From: Chamaea fasciata
Lineage: Eukaryota > Chordata > Aves > Passeriformes > Sylviidae
Length of the DNA stretch: 64,000 nucleotides
Direction of reading: 5' to 3'
Assembly: GCA_029207755.1 (NCBI GenBank)
Contig: JARCOQ010000217.1
Coordinates: 62,001-126,000 of the forward strand
Position 1 is the stretch's first letter, and the number at the start of each line of letters is the position of its first letter. The notes beneath the pieces were generated by a model. The model was given only the letters and a program-made list of their open reading frames with translations, did no database searches and was not told where the DNA came from. The translations under genes were made by a program, and so were the position numbers. This document shows positions 62,801-64,000 of this stretch, one piece after another.

Positions 62801-64000
62801 CAGGGACACCTTGGGGACAGCCAGGGCCCCCCCAGGGACACCTAGGGGACAGCAAGGGAAACCCAGAGACACCCCAGAGACACCTAGGGGACAGCCAGGG
62901 CCCCCTCAGGGACACCTAGGGGACAGTCAGGGAACCCCAGAGACAGCCATGACCCCCCCAGCGACACCTAGGGGACAGGCAGGGCACCCCCAGGGACAGC
63001 CATGGCTCCCCCAGGGACAGCCAGGGCCCCCCCAGGGACACCTAGGGGACAGCCAGGGCACCCTAGGGACAGCCAGGGTACCCCCTAGGACACTTAGGGG
63101 ACAGCCAGGGCACCCCCAGGGACACTCAGGGCACCCCCAGGGACACCTAGGGGACAGCCAGGGCCCCCCCAGGGACACCTAGGGGACAGCAAGGGAAACC
63201 CAGAGACACCCAGGAGACACCTAGGGGACAACCAGGGCACCCCAGGGACACCCTGTGCACCCCCAGGGACACCCAGGGCACACCCAGCGACACCTAGGGC
63301 ACAGCCAGGGCACCCTAGGGACAGCCAGGGCACCCCAAAGGACACCTAGGGGACAGGCAGGGCACCCCCAGGGACACCGAGGGGACAGCCAGGGCACCCT
63401 AGGGATAGCCAGGGCACCCCCAGGGACACCCAGGGCACCCCCAGTGACACCTAGGGGACAGCCTGGGCACGCCCAGGGACACCAAGGGGACAGCCATGGT
63501 TCCCCCAGGGACAGCCAGAGCACCCCCAGGGACACCTAGGGGACAGCCAGGGCCACCCCATGGACACCTAGGGGACAGCCAGGGCACCCCAGGGCACGCC
63601 AGGGACACCCAGGGCACCCCAGGGACACGTAGGGGACAGCCAGGGCACCCCCAGGGACACCTAGGGGACAGCACGGGCCCCCCCAGGGACAGCTAGGGGA
63701 CAGCCAGGGAACCCCAGGGACACCCTGTGCACCCCCAGGGACAGCCTGGGCACCCCCAGGGACAGCCTTTGCATTCCCATGGACACCCAGGGCACCCCCA
63801 GGGACACCTAGGGGACAGCCAGGGCTCCCCAGAGACACCCAGGGCACACCCAGGGACACCTAGGGGACAGCTTGGGCACCCTAGGGACAGCCAGGGCATC
63901 CCCAGGGACACCTAGGGGACAGCCGGGGCACCCCCAGGGACAGCTAGGGGACAGCCAGGGCACTCCAGGCACAGCCAGGCCACCCCCAGGGACAGCGAGG
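59802..64000 (+). repeat. Right-arm end, nested 0.63-kb and 1.46-1.50-kb duplications
   Basis: 59,802-60,115 pairs with 60,432-60,745 (offset 630). 61,248-61,720 pairs with 62,706-63,178 (offset 1,458). 61,755-62,039 pairs with 63,255-63,539 (offset 1,500, i.e. 42 bp more, about four subunits). CCATGGTTCCCCC variants near 60,266, 61,995 and 63,495 mark the repeated modules. The array runs off the window end. Confidence 0.75.

Larger units (their letters stand above)
39606..64000 (+). repeat. GC-rich minisatellite/satellite array, right arm
   Basis: Same subunits and orientation as the left arm, continuing past the window end. Copies here are generally more diverged from one another than in the 11.8-kb duplication. 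No non-repeat stretch, gene, RNA gene or transposon is visible. Modules also found in the left arm include 45,936-46,224 (partner 2,762-3,050) and the CACTGACGAG landmarks at 42,835 and 48,357. Confidence 0.95.

Noticed and set aside
1..64000. Telomeric or interstitial telomeric repeat, suggested by CTAGGG and CTAAGGG
   Set aside because: TTAGGG tandem copies are absent; CTAGGG is part of a 32-bp unit with a different period.
1..64000. Centromeric satellite with CENP-B boxes
   Set aside because: The required TTCG and CGGG elements are not present in the units. A centromeric role cannot be excluded but has no sequence support here.
1..64000. Known chicken microchromosome satellites with units of about 41 bp (CNM, PO41)
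   Set aside because: The unit lengths here are 32 and 52 bp, and I cannot recall those consensus sequences well enough to claim identity. A direct alignment would settle it.
1..64000. CRISPR-like repeat array
   Set aside because: There are no unique spacers; all sequence between repeats is itself repeat, and the context is eukaryotic.
1..64000. Transposon, endogenous virus, rRNA or tRNA genes
   Set aside because: No terminal repeats, polymerase-like frames, LINE tails or RNA-gene motifs were seen in array or island.

Overview
The window holds almost no unique sequence. About 62.9 of 64 kb is one GC-rich, CpG-poor minisatellite/satellite array, always in the same orientation. It is built from 10- and 11-bp subunits that begin AGGG. 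On the + strand the commonest subunits are AGGGGACAGCC, AGGGCACCCCC and AGGGACACCT. They assemble mainly into 32-bp (three-subunit) and 52-bp (five-subunit) units. T is nearly absent from the + strand except in the CCTAGG element that closes most units. I see no convincing protein-coding gene lying in the array, and no rRNA, tRNA, transposon or CRISPR array. The many short open frames are by-products of the repeat: the TAG of palindromic CCTAGG supplies stops on both strands, and the GTG next to it supplies apparent starts on the minus strand.

The only low-copy DNA is an island of about 545 bp, present twice (about 36,411-36,955 and 39,061-39,605, exactly 2,650 bp apart, one substitution seen). 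On the minus strand it reads like part of a gene: a pyrimidine-rich stretch ending CCGCAG, a 70-nt open segment encoding a charged peptide (…ELVPVRNVERLKRDLR), then a GTGAGG donor. Its flanks carry degenerate CCCAGTTCATCCCAGT-type and CCAGTATAGACCAGT-type repeats, which I associate with introns on GC-rich avian chromosomes. My best reading is a bird microchromosome (or similar GC-rich region) in a long-read assembly, possibly with the array inside the introns of an unidentified minus-strand gene. The organism call is inference.

Layout: 1-1,446 and 5,567-6,975 are copies of one module (5.57-kb offset). About 7,640-11,540 and 11,652-15,300 are a roughly 4-kb tandem duplication. 13,695-25,480 and 25,481-36,392 are a very large, young tandem duplication (11.8 kb and 10.9 kb copies) whose second copy ends at the island. 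About 35,243-37,325 and 37,895-39,865 are the two copies of the island-bearing segment. 39,866-64,000 is a more diverged arm with local amplifications near 44.4-44.8, 51.1-55.3 and 59.8-63.6 kb. Modules are shared between the arms on both sides of the island (e.g. 2,762-3,050 and 45,936-46,224), so this looks like one array with an embedded gene fragment.

Length differences between duplicate copies are often single repeat units (about 21, 31/32 or 52 bp), as expected from in-register unequal exchange. No new enzymatic or defence system is visible. The points of interest are the architecture of the array, its recent duplications, the duplicated candidate exon (including both copies would cause a premature stop), and a possible assembly artefact in 28.4-35.5 kb.
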